Assembly: GCA_011799875.1 (NCBI GenBank)
Contig: CM022297.1
Location: 541,678,795-541,742,794, forward strand
From: Thinopyrum elongatum
Lineage: Eukaryota; Streptophyta; Magnoliopsida; Poales; Poaceae
Direction: 5' to 3'
DNA: 64,000 nucleotides
The notes beneath the pieces were generated by a model. That model saw only the letters and a program-made list of their open reading frames with translations, did no database searches and was not told the origin of the DNA. Numbering within the stretch: the first letter of the stretch is position 1; every line of letters begins with the position of its first letter. The translations under genes were made by a program, and so were the position numbers. Positions 32,081-44,370 of this stretch are shown here, one piece after another.

Positions 32081-32470
32081 CACTACTAGGAGAAAGCTTA
32101 TAGATAGAACCTTAGCAGTAGCGCGGGGCTGGGGTGCAACGCTACTGCTGCTTAGTAGTCGCGCGTGGCACGTACCAGTGCTACAGGTAGGAAAGTAGCA
32201 GTAGCACTGGCCTGAGAACCAGCACTGCGGCTAAGTGGTCCCATCGTCACCCACCAAGGCTGCCCGTACTAGTAGCGTCCCGCAAAAACCATCACTACTA
32301 CTATTCCCGTAGTAGTAGCGCATGTCGGTGGCCCACCGCTACCACTATGTGTGCATGGTGCCAACAGGTGGGCCACACTTAGCAGCAGTGGTGGGCCACC
32401 GACACGCGCTACTGCTATAGAGATTAGCAGTAGCGTTGTTAGCCATACCGCGCTACTGCTATGCGTAGCA
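32081..32470. repeat. CACTA left TIR and subterminal repeats
   Basis: The TIR is CACTACTAGG. Over the next ~390 bp the motif AGCAGTAGCG and its inverse CGCTACTGCT recur many times, with variants such as AGTAGTAGCG. Such subterminal arrays are where the second CACTA protein (TNPA type) binds in known elements. The first ~47 bp match the right end of the small CACTA element at 20760. Confidence 0.85.
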
Positions 32471-32483
32471 GCCACCTTTGCTC

Positions 32484-32860
32484 CCACCCTCCCCCTCCCC
32501 CTCCCCCTCCCCCTTTCCCCTCTCCCTCCTCTAGCTCCCTCACTTAGTTCTTCCTTCTCCTACCTCTCTTCTCTCCCCATTAATGCCCCCATCCACCATC
32601 TCCTCCATTAATGAACTCTCTTTCTCTCTAGCTTATTCCTCACTTTATTTGTCTCTCCCTCCTTCCCTTTCCCCACTCCTACCTTTGTCTCGCTAGCTAG
32701 CTCTCCCTCCCTCTCCACTAGTTAGGTAGAGCATCTCCTTCCAACTAGATCTACCCATTTTAGAAGTAAGCCATGCATCTTTGTCCACTACTTTCGATCC
32801 CTAGATAGCGGCACCGGCCATCTACCGTGTGCTCGATCCCTCTCTCAGGACGATAGGTGA
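32484..32860 (+). other. Pyrimidine-rich leader of the transposase gene with first exon end
   Basis: A (CCCTCC)n-like run at about 32487-32525 is followed by CT-rich sequence without a long open frame. A donor site fits at 32857 (GATAG/GTGAGTA), with an acceptor at 33139-33140 (CTGCGCAG). This would remove a 284-bp intron from the 5' leader, just before the ATG at 33147. Confidence 0.45.
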
Positions 32861-33146
32861 GTAAAAAGTTGTGTGCTTTGCAAGAATGGAAATATGTGTG
32901 TTTGCGCTATGATGGTGGGAATGTGCATGTGGCATGAGTTGCCGCCTATGTGTATTTGTCGGATCATGCTTGACATGAGTTGCTTATGTTTTGCCAAAAT
33001 GTTGATTTATTTCTGTTTCGGCGAATTTCGGGCAAACTATATGTCCTATTTTTAGGGAAGGTCATGCAAAATATTTGTATGACTTTGATGTATGCATATG
33101 CATGCATGGTAATAATTCTTTTGCTTATTATACTGCGCAGGCAATC

Positions 33147-36100
33147 ATGAAGGTCAGTGGAAGCGTGGTGGGAAGATGGTTGCGATCCGCGGTGCACGAC
33201 ATATATTCAAATAACCGGACTGGGATTTTATGTCCATGTAGAAGATGCAAACTAATCGTCATCTTGGACCCCTTTGACCGTGGCAGTTTGAAGGCACACC
33301 TGCTCCTGCATGGTTTCATGGATGGCTATACTCAGTGGACAATTGAAGATGATGATTAGGATGTCCACATGGCAGGCAATAACGACATGGGGTTAGACGA
33401 AGCGATGACCGACGATGGACCCGAAGACGATGGCGCAGGACATGGCAGCGGAGAAGAGGCCGGACACGGCGAGGAAGAGGCCATACACGGCGGAGAAGAG
33501 GCCGGACACGGTGGAGAAGAGGCAGACACACTGTAGTCTTCGATGCGACTAAGTTCAGTTGTGCAGGACCCTCATGTTCAAGACCTGCTTCGCAAGAATA
33601 CGAGTAGCGACAGAGCTGCTTCAAGAGAGGAGGCCAAGCTGGCGCAACTGGAGGTAGACTCGAAGACTCCATTGTATGACGGTTGTGATCCCGAGGTGAC
33701 TCGCTTGAGTTTCACGCTCAAACTTCTAAAGACGAAGGCCAAAAACAAATGGACAGACGCAAGCCTCGATGAGCATTTGAAGTATCTACATAATAAAGTT
33801 CTTCCCGCGACGAACCTATGTCCTACTAGTGTCGATGAGGCCAAGAAGATCATGTGCCCTCTTGATCTGCCCCACATTAGATACCATGCATGCATCAACA
33901 ATTGCATCATTTATCGGAAGGAGCACGCGGAAAAAACCAGCTGTCCGGTGTGCAATGCTTCTCGATACAAGAAGGCCGGGAAGAAATCTCCTCAGAAAGT
34001 TGTATGGTACTTACCGATCACTCCCCGTCTGCAGTGTTATTTCATAGATCCTAAGGAAGCAAAGCTCATGCGCTGGCACGCGGAGAGGGTGAAGCCCGAT
34101 GATGGAGATGATCCGAAGCTGAGACACCTCGCGGATGCTAGCCAGTGGCGAGCATTCAACGCCGAATATGGATATTTTGCAGATGATGCAAGGAACATCG
34201 TGCTTGGCATGAGTACCGATGGAATGAATCCGTTTGGCAACCAGAACACCAACCATAGCACATGGCCTGTGTTTGTATGGATGTACAACCTCCCCCCTGG
34301 TTGTGCATGAAGTCAAAGTACATACACATGAGCATGCTGATTCAAGGGCCAAAACAATCGGGAAATAATATTAATCTGTATCTGGGGCTACTGAAAGAGG
34401 AGTTAGACACGTTATGGAAAACACCGTCCAAGACATGGGACACCAGCAAAGGCGATTATTTCTATATGAGAGCCGCGCTGATAACGACGGTGCACGACTA
34501 TCTTGGTTACAGATATGTCACAGGCCAGGTGTGCCACGGATATTGTGGATGCACCCGGTGCATGGATGATACAACGTCTCAGCAGCTAACGAAAGATGGA
34601 GGGTGTAGGAAAATCATGTACATGGGGCATCGAAGATGGCTCGAGAAGGATGACCCGTGGAGAAACCATGGAGATCTATTCAATGGTGAGGCTGAGCATC
34701 GAGGACCTCTATGTAAGAGGAGCGGCGCCGAAATCGATGAGCTGTTGAAAAACTGGGAACAGTGCCCCGTGCCGGGAAAGATGAAAAAGGCATCAGAGCC
34801 GCTGCTGAAGGTATGGAAGACGAGGTCTATTTTCTGGGACTTGGAGTACTGGCCCAAACTCGACACACCTCATTGCCTTGATCAAATGCATATCATGAAG
34901 AATGTCCTTGAGAGCTTGCTTGCAACAGTGATGAACTGCCAAATAAGACCAAGGATGGGCCGAAGGCAAGAAGAGACTTGGAAGATTTGAACATCAGGGC
35001 AGATCTCTACATGCCGCCCCGTAAAAAGTCGGAGGAGACGGAGACGGAGACGGAGGGGGGGACAGGGGCAAAAAAGTCAACAAGAAGGAAGAGAATTATT
35101 GCCCCCCTTCTTGCTTCACCTTAAGTCCGAAGGAGATCGATCAATTCTTCAAGTACCTTACCAGAATCAAAGTTAGTTCCGGTTACTGTGGGAAGATAAG
35201 CAGATTTCTAGACACCAAGAAGAAAAGGTTCAGCGGGATGAAGTCTCATGACTGTCACGTGACGATGACGCAGATCCTTCTCGTTGCCCTTAGAGGGATA
35301 ATGGACAAGCACGTCCATGAGACGCTTACTGGTCTCTGCAACTTTTTTGACATTATCTCTCAAAAGTTGATCAGTGTGAAGCAGCTCCGAAGGCTACAGG
35401 AAGAGATTGTTGTCATACTAAATGAGCTTGAGATTTACTTCCCGCCCGCGTTCTTTGAAGTCATGGTGCATCTGTGTGTCCACATTGTGGATGACATCAT
35501 CGACCTCGGGCCATCATTCCTTCATAGCATGATGCCATTCGAGAGGATGAATGGGGTCATCAAAGGATTCGTTCGTAACATGTCCCGTCCGGATGGAAGC
35601 ATCGTGCAGGGCTAACTAAACCAAGAGTGCATCTCCTTCTGCGAGAATTATCTAGGTGGTGAAAACTCTGTTGTTGGTTTGCCCGTCAACAAGCACCTTG
35701 GGAGGCTCAAAGGAGAAGGCCACACGAACGGCTGGAGGGAATTGCATGTGGACCACTCGGGTGGACGCAACGACTTGGACATAGCAAACTTAGTAGTGCT
35801 ACAGCACCTAGACGTGGTAGATCCTTTTGTGGCACTGCACAAAGAAACCATCGCAAAGAAGTACCGTGACAAGAGGCTAAACAAGACGGATGCCGAAGTT
35901 ACTAGAGAGCACAACTCCACTATCTTGCGTTGGTTCAAAGAGCATGTTCTTGCTAATCCCCCGGAAGAGGGCAGTGCGGAGGGATTGCGCATACACGCCT
36001 TAGCACATGGCCCCGCGGCCAACCTCGCGACCTATCAGGCATACGATATCAACGGATACATGTTCTACACAGAGGCCAAAGACATAGACAGTGATTACCA

Positions 36101-36653
36101 GAACTCATGGGTGACGATGGAATGCATGACTGGCGAGAATGGCGCAACTGAAAGATTCTACGAAAGGGTCGAAGAGATCTGGGAGCTTGACTACGCTGGA
36201 CTGCACAGTGCGACGATGTTTCGTGTTAGATGGGCTAAGGCCGTCGAAAGAGAAAACCGGTATTTCACTACCATGTCTATACCCGACGTGAAGAGCGCAG
36301 CTACCATGAACGTCATCGCCAAAACTAAGCCATGGGTACACGCTAAGCACGTGAAACAATGCTTCTTCATAACCGACCCGAGCAATCCCAGCCATGTTGT
36401 CGTGAGGAGAGGCAAAAGTAGCATCATCGGAATGGATGGAGTCGCTAACGAGGAAGACTACGACCAGTACGGTGACCCGATGAGGGAAGATGACGATGAC
36501 GATGAAGCATATGTCAAAAGAAGAAGCAAGACTACATTACCTAAGAAAAATCATAATCCATGGAAAAGGAAAAGTCACAATGAGGGGCTCAATTATTCGG
36601 CAGCGAACAAGAAAGGAAAGAAGCCCACTCAGAAACGACAACATCGACGCTGA
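33147..36653 (+). pseudogene. CACTA TNP2-type transposase, broken
   Basis: From the ATG at 33147: a transposase-associated N-terminal domain (GILCPCRRC ... LKAHLLLHGF), an acidic Gly/Glu/His-rich linker, then the TNP2 (Transposase_21) core. The core has PHIRYHACINNCIIYRKEH, CPVCNASRYKK, VCHGYCGCTRCMDDT and HCLDQMHIMKNVLESLL. A DUF4218-like region (35238-35615) with GMKSHDCHV and FERMNGVIKGFVRN follows, then a DUF4216-like region (about 36170-36480) and a basic tail. The enzyme would cut and join CACTA ends in the nucleus. Damage: stops at 33357-33359, 33534-33536 and 35613-35615, and frameshifts near 34298, 34935 and between about 35040 and 35100. The window shows no second (TNPA-type) gene. 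Confidence 0.87.
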
Positions 36654-36988
36654 GAAACCATCATTTATATATATGTTCCTATTTTGTATATGCACTTAAT
36701 TGTTATCGGTCAAATGATGTAATATATATCGCCTTTATATACATTGTATCCCCTTATTATCATGCATATCGGTCGTCTTTCGAAGGAGAAAAAAAGTAAA
36801 CCAAAAAGGAAAGAAAATAAAATGAAAAACAAATAGAAAAGTAAATGAAAATAAATAGAAAAAGGAGAAAGGAAAAAAGAAAATGAGAAGAAAAAGAAGA
36901 TGAATTAAAAAGCAAAGGAAAAGAAATGAAAATGAAAAGAAAAAGAAAAAGGAGAAAGGAAAAATGATAAATGAAAATGAAATAACAT
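36654..36988. other. AT-rich and purine-rich spacer between transposase and satellite array
   Basis: No gene. 36660-36780 is AT-rich. 36783-36985 is almost pure A/G on the plus strand (AAAGAAAATGAAAAG-type words), which gives a false Phe-rich frame on the minus strand. The first satellite monomer starts abruptly at about 36989. Confidence 0.75.
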
Positions 36989-38762
36989 ATAATGGACCGG
37001 TGTACACTACAACGGTCATAACTTTGTCATTCGGAGTCCGTTTCGGACCCACAAATACTCAAAATGCTCGCGGCAAGCATGCGAATCCAGAAAATACTCC
37101 TGGCTTGTGCCAGGAGGCTTAGAGTGCCCTCAAATCCGGTGTTAAGCAGGAGTTTTTTGCCCTAAAAGTCAAAGAACATGATTCGTCGCTGCTTTTCGAA
37201 CAAGTTTCTGAACCCATATTTACTTCCTTTTGAAGGAAATTTGAGAGATTACGGTGATTATAGACAATAGTCACCCCAATAAGGACAAACATTGCTTTCT
37301 GCGTATGCTCTATGATCCGGTCAATCCCATTTGGCCGTAAATTCAAGAAAATCCAGCGCCTGTAAGCCTTATACTCCTTGTTTTCGCCGTGTGGCATGGT
37401 GTAACTTATGTGTCTGACAGCCATGAACCAAAGGGCATTCCTGGCATCGGTCAATATATATGTGGAAACAATATCTCCAGTATCGAGGACACAAAATTTT
37501 ACGGTATTCCAGAGAAAAGCGTCATGGGAAAGTGAAATTCATTCAAGGACTGCCATATAATGGATCGGTGTACACAACAACGGTCATAACTTTGTCATTC
37601 GGAGTCCGTTTCGGACCCACAAGTACTCAAAATGCTCGCGGTGAGAGTTCGAATCCAGGAAATACTCCCGGCTTGTTCCAAGAGGCTCAGAGTAGCCTCA
37701 AATTCGGCATTAAGCAGGACTTTTTGGCCCTGAAAGTCAAAGAACATGATTCGCCGCTGCTTTTTGAACAAGTTTCTAAACCCATTTGCGCTTCCTTTTG
37801 ATGGAAATTCAAGAGATTACGTTGATAATAAATAGTAGTCACCCCGATAAGGATAAATGTTGCTTTCTGCACATGCTCTATGATCCGGTCAATCCCATTT
37901 GGCCATAAATTCAAGAAAATCCAGCGCCTATAAGCCTTATACTCCTTGTTTTCGCCGTGTGGCATGGTGTAACTTATGTGTCTGACAGCCATGAACCAAA
38001 GGGCATTCCTGGCATCGGTCAATATATATGTGGAAACAATATCTCCAGTATCGAGGAAACAAAATTTTAGGGCGTTGCGGAGAAAAGCGTCACGGGAAAG
38101 TGAAATTCTTTCAAGGACTGCCATATAATGGACCGGTGTACACAACAACGGTCATAACTTTGTCATTCGGAGTCCGTTTCGGGCCCACAAGTACTCAAAA
38201 TGCTCACGGTGAGTGTGCGAATCCAGAAATTACTCTCGGTTTGTGCCAAGAGGATTCGAGTAGCCTCAAATTCGGCATTAAGCAGGACTTTTTGGCCTTG
38301 AAAGTCAAAGAACATGATTCGCCGCTGCTTTTCGAACAAGTTTTTGAACTCATTGGCACTTCCTTTCGAAGGAAATTCATGAGATTACATTGATTAAAGA
38401 CGTTAGTCTCCCTGTTAAGGACAAACGTTGTTTTCTGCACATGCTCTATGATCCGCGCAATCCCATTTGGCCGTAAATTCAAGAAAATCCAGCGGCTGTA
38501 GACCTTATACTCCTAGTTTTCGCCGTGTGGCATGGTGTAACTTATGTGTCTGACAGCCATGAACCAAAGGGCATTCTAGGCATCGGCTAATATATATGTC
38601 AAAACAATATCTCTAGTATCGAGGACACAAAATTTTAGGGCGTTGCAGAGAAAGACGTCACGGGAAAGTGAAATTCTTTCAAGGACTGCCATATAATGGA
38701 CCAGTGTACACTAGAACGGTCATAACTTTGTCATTCGGAGTCCGTTTCGGACCCACAAGTAC

Positions 38763-41700
38763 TCAAAATGCTTGCGGCGAGCATGCGAATCCAGAAAATA
38801 CTCCCCACACGCACCAAGAGGCTTGGAGTACCCTCAAATTCAGCATTAAGCAGGACTTTTTGGCCCTGAAAGTCGAAGAACATGATTCGGCACTGCTTTT
38901 CGAACAAGTTTCTGAACCCATTGGCACTTCCTTTTGAAGGAAATTCGAGAGATTACATTGATTATAGGCATTAGTCTGCTCGGTAAGGACAAATGTTGCT
39001 TTCTGCACATGCTCTATGATCCGGGTAATCCCATTTGCCCGTAAATTCAAGAAAATCCAGCACCTATAAGCCATATACTCCTTGTTTTCGCCGTGTGGCA
39101 TGGTGTAACTTATGTGTCTGACAGCCATGAACCAAAGGGCATTCCTGGCATCGGTCAATATATATGTGGAAACAATATCTCCAGTCTCGAGGACACAAAA
39201 TATTAGGGCCTTGGGGAGAAAAGCGTCATGGGAAAGTGAAATTCTTTCAAGGACTGCCATATAATGGACCGGTGTACACTAGAACGGTCATAACTTTGTC
39301 ATTCGGAGTCCGTTTCGGAACCACAAGTACTCAAAATGCTAGCGGCGAGCATGCGAATCCAGAAAATATTCTCGGCTTGCACCAAGAGGCTTCGAGTACC
39401 CTCAAATTCGGTGTTAAGAAGGACTTTTTGGCCCTAAAAGTCAAAGAACATGATTCGTCGCTGCTTTTCGAACAAGTTTCTGAACCCATTTGCACTTCCT
39501 TTTGAAGGGAATTCGAGAGATTACGTTGATTATAGACATTAGTCACCCCGGTAAGGACAAACGCTGCTTTCTGCACATGCTCTATGATCCGGGCAATCCC
39601 ATTTGGCCGTAAATTCTAGAAAATCCAGCGCCTATAAGCCTTATACTCCTTGTTTTCGTCGTGTGGCATGGTGTAACTTATGTGTCTGACAGCCATCAAC
39701 CAAAGGGAATTCCGGGCATCGCTCAATATATATGTGGAAACAATACCTCCAGTATCGAGGACACAAAATTTTAGGGCGTTGCGGAGAAAAGCGTCACGGG
39801 AAAGTGAAATTCTTTCAAGGACTGCCATATAATGGACCGGTGTACACTACAACGGTCATAACTTTGTCATTCGGAGTCCGTTTTTGACCTACAAGTACTC
39901 AAAAGGCTTGCGGCAAGCATGCGAATCTAGAAAATACTCCTGCATTGCGCTAGGAGGCTCAGAGTACCCTCAAATTCGGTGTTAAGCAGGAGTTTTTGAC
40001 CGTAAATGTCAAAGAACATGATTCGCCGCTGCTTTTCGAACAAGTTTCTGAACCCATATTTACTTCCTTTTGAAGGAAATTTGAGAGGTTACGTTGATTA
40101 TAGACATTAGTCACCCCAATAAGGACAAACATTTCTTTCTGCACATGCTCTATGATTCGGTCAATCCCATTTGGCCGTAAATTCAAGAAAATCCAGCACC
40201 TATAAGCCTTATACTCCTTGTTTTCGCCGTGTGGCATGGTGTAACTTATGTGTCGGACAGCCATGAACCCAAGGGCATTCCTGGCATCGGTCAATATATA
40301 TGTGGAAAAAATATCTCCAGTATCGAGGACACAAAATTTTAGGGCATTGCGGAGAAAAGCGTCACGGGAAAGTGAAATTCTTTCAAGGACTGCCGTATAA
40401 TGGACCGGTGGACACAACAACGGTCATAACTTTGTCATTCGGAGTCCGTTTCGGACCCACAAGTACTCAAAATGCTTGTGGTGAGAGTGTGAATCTAGAA
40501 AATACTCCTGGCTAGCACTAGGAGGCTCGGAGTAGCCTCAAATTCAGCATTAAGCAGGACTTTTTGGCCCTGAAAGTCAAAGAACATGATTCGCCGCTGC
40601 TTTTCGAACAAGTTTCTGAACCCATTTGCACTTCCTTTTGATGAAAATTCGAGAGATTACATTGATTATAAACATTAGTCACCCCGATAAGGACAAACGT
40701 TGCTTTCTGCACATGCTCTATGATCCGGTCAATCCCATTTGGCCGTAAATTCAACAAAATCCAGGGCCTATAAGCCTTATACTCTTGTTTTCGCCGTGTG
40801 GCATGGTATAACTTATGTGTCTGACAGCCATGAACCAAAGGGCATTCCAGGCATCGGTTAATATATATGTCAAAACAATATCTCCAGTATCGAGGAGACA
40901 AAATTTTAGGGCGTTGCGGAGAAAAGCGTCACGTGAAAGTGAAATTCTTTCAAGGACTGCCATATAATGGACCAGTGTACACTAGAACGGTCATAACTTT
41001 GTCATTCGGAGTCCGTTTCGGACCCAGAAGTACTCAAAATGCTTGCGGCGAGCATGCGAATCCAGAATATACTCCCCACTCGCACCAAGAGGCTTGGAGT
41101 ACCCTCAAATTCAGCATTAAGCATGACTTTTTGGCCCTGAAAGTCGAAGAACATGATTCGCCACTGCTTTTCGAACAAGTTTCTGAACCCATTGGCACTT
41201 CCTTTTGAAGGAAATTCAAGAGATTACATTGATTATGGACATTAGTCTGCCCGGTAAGGACAAATGTTGCTTTCTGCACATGCTCTATGATCCGGGCAAT
41301 CCCATTTGCCCGTAAATTCAAGAAAATCAAGCGCCTATAAGCCATATACTCCTTGTTTTCGCTGTGTGGCATGGTGTAACTTATGTGTCTGACAGCCATG
41401 AACCAAAGGGCATTCCTGGCATCGGTCAATATATATGTAGAAACAATATCTCCAGTCTTGAGGACACAAAATATCATGGCCTTGGGGAGAAAAGCGTCAT
41501 GGGAAAGTGAAATTCTTTCAAGGACTGCCATATAATGGACCGGTGTACACTAGAACGGTCATAACTTTGTCATTCGGAGTCCGTTTCGGAACCACAAGTA
41601 CTCAAAATGCTAGCGGCGAGCATGCGAATCCAGAAAATATTCTCGGCTTGCACCAAGAGGCTTGGAGTACCCTCAAATTCGGTGTTAAGAAGGACTTTTT

Positions 41701-44370
41701 GGCCCTAAAAGTCAAAGAACATGATTCGTCGCTGCTTTTCGAACAAGTTTCTGAACCCATTTGCACTTCCTTTTGAAGGGAATTCAAGAGATTACGTTGA
41801 TTATAGACATTAGTCACCCCGGTAAGGACAAACGCTGCTTTCTGCACATGCTCTATGATCCGGGCAATCCCATTTGGCCGTAAATTCTAGAAAATCCAGC
41901 GCCTATAAGCCTTATACTCCTTGTTTTCGTCGTGTGGCATGGTGTAACTTATGTGTCTGACAGCCATCAACCAAAGGGAATTCCGGGCATCGCTCAATAT
42001 ATATGTGGAAACAATACCTCCAGTATCGAGGACACAAAATTTTAGGGCGTTGCGGAGAAAAGCGTCACAGGAAAGTGAAATTCTTTCAAGGACTGCCATA
42101 TAATGGACCGGTGTACACTACAACGGTCATAACTTTGTCATTCGGAGTCCGTTTTGGACCTACAAGTACTCAAAAGGCTTGCGGCAAGCATGCGAATCTA
42201 GAAAATACTCATGCATTGCGCTAGGAGGCTCAGAGTACCCTCAAATTCGGTGTTAAGCAGGAGTTTTTGACCGTAGATGTCAAAGAACATGATTCGCCGC
42301 TGCTTTTCGAACAAGTTTCTGAACCCATATTTACTTCCTTTTGAAGGAAATTTGAGAGGTTACGTTGATTATAGACATTAGTCACCCCAATAAGGACAAA
42401 CATTTCTTTCTGCACATGCTCTATGGTTCGGTCAATCCCATTTGGCCGTAAATTCAAGAAAATCCAGCACCTATAAGCCTTATACTCCTTGTTTTCGCCG
42501 TGTGGCATGGTGTAACTTATGTGTCGGACAGCCATGAACCCAAGGGCATTCCTGGCATCGGTCAATATATATGTGGAAAAAATATCTCCAGTATCGAGGA
42601 CACAAAATTTTAGGGCATTGCGGAGAAAAGCGTCACGGGAAAGTGAAATTCTTTCAAGGACTGCCGTATAATGGACCGGTGGACACAACAACGGTCATAA
42701 CTTTGTCATTCGGAGTCCGTTTCGGACCCACAAGTACTCAAAATGCTTGTGGTGCGAGTGTGAATCTAGAAAATACTCCTGGCTAGCACTAGGAGGCTCG
42801 GAGTAGCCTCAAATTCAGCATTAAGCAGGACTTTTTGGCCCTGAAAGTCAAAGAACATGATTCGCCGCTGCTTTTCGAACAAGTTTCTGAACCCATTTGC
42901 ACTTCCTTTTGATGAAAATTCGAGAGATTACATTGATTATAAACATTAGTCACCCCGATAAGGACAAACGTTGCTTTCTGCACATGCTCTATGATCCGGT
43001 CAATCCCATTTGGCCGTAAATTCAACAAAATCCAGGGCCTATAAGCCTTATACTCTTGTTTTCGCCGTGTGGCATGGTATAACTTATGTGTCTGACAGCC
43101 ATGAACCAAAGGGCATTCCAGGCATCGGTTAATATATATGTCAAAACAATATCTCCAGTATCGAGGAGACAAAATTTTAGGGCGTTGCGGAGAAAAGCGT
43201 CACGTGAAAGTGAAATTCTTTCAAGGACTGCCATATAATGGACCAGTGTACACTAGAACGGTCATAACTTTGTCATTCGGAGTCCGTTTCGGACCCAGAA
43301 GTACTCAAAATGCTTGCGGCGAGCATTCGAATCCAGAATATACTCCCCACTTGCACCAAGAGGCTTGGAGTACCCTCAAATTCAGCATTAAGCATGACTT
43401 TTTGGCCCTGAAAGTCGAAGAACATGATTCGCCACTGCTTTTCGAACAAGTTTCTGAACCCATTGGCACTTCCTTTTGAAGGAAATTCAAGAGATTACAT
43501 TGATTATGGACATTAGTCTGCCCGGTAAGGACAAATGTTGCTTTCTGCACATGCTCTATGATCCGGGCAATCCCATTTGCCCGTAAATTCAAGAAAATCA
43601 AGCGCCTATAAGCCATATACTCCTTGTTTTCGCTGTGTGGCATGGTGTAACTTATGTGTCTGACAGCCATGAACCAAAGGGCATTCCTGGCATCGGTCAA
43701 TATATATGTAGAAACAATATCTCAAGTCTCGAGGACACAAAATATCATGGCCTTGGGGAGAAAAGCGTCATGGGAAACTGAAATTCTTTCAAGGACTGCC
43801 ATATAATGGACCGGTGTGCACTAGAACGGTCATAACTTTGTCATTCGGAGTCCGTTTCGGAACCACAAATACTCAAAATGCTCGCGGCGAGCATGCGAAT
43901 CCAGATAATATTCTCGGCTTGCACCAAGAGGCTTGTAGTACCCTCAAATTCGGTGTTAAGAAGGACTTTTTGGCCCTGAAAGTCAAAGAACATGATTCGC
44001 CGCTGCTTTTTGAACAAGTTTCTGAACCCATTTGCACTTCCTTTTGAAGGAAATTCGAGAGATTACGTTGATTATAGACATTAGTCACCCCGGTAAGGAC
44101 AAACACTGCTTTCTGCACATGCTCTATGATCCGGGCAATCCCATTTGGCCATAAATTCTAGAAAATCCAGCGCCTATAAGCCTTATACTCCTTGTTTTCG
44201 CCGTGTGGCATGGTGTAACTTATGTGTCTGACAGCCATCAACCAAAGGGTATTCTGGGCATCGCTCAATATATATGTGGAAACAATACCTCCAGTATCGA
44301 GGTCACAAAATTTTAGGGCGTTGCGGAGAAAAGCGTCACGGGAAAGTGAAAATCTTTCAAGGACTGCCAT
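38763..44370. repeat. Higher-order repeat, four monomers (2271 bp)
   Basis: Segments 2271 bp apart are far more alike than neighbouring monomers. For example, the minus-strand frame at 39959-40420 and the one at 42230-42691 differ at only two of 153 residues, and 40518-40901 equals 42789-43172. A third, more diverged unit follows to about 44370. Confidence 0.85.

Noticed and set aside
33357..33540. Introns to explain the stops in the transposase N-terminal linker
   Set aside because: The frame is unchanged across both stops and no convincing GT/AG pair brackets them, so point mutations are simpler.
36735..37052. Phe-rich minus-strand frame that could suggest a membrane protein
   Set aside because: It is the complement of an A/G-rich low-complexity run, so the composition alone explains it.
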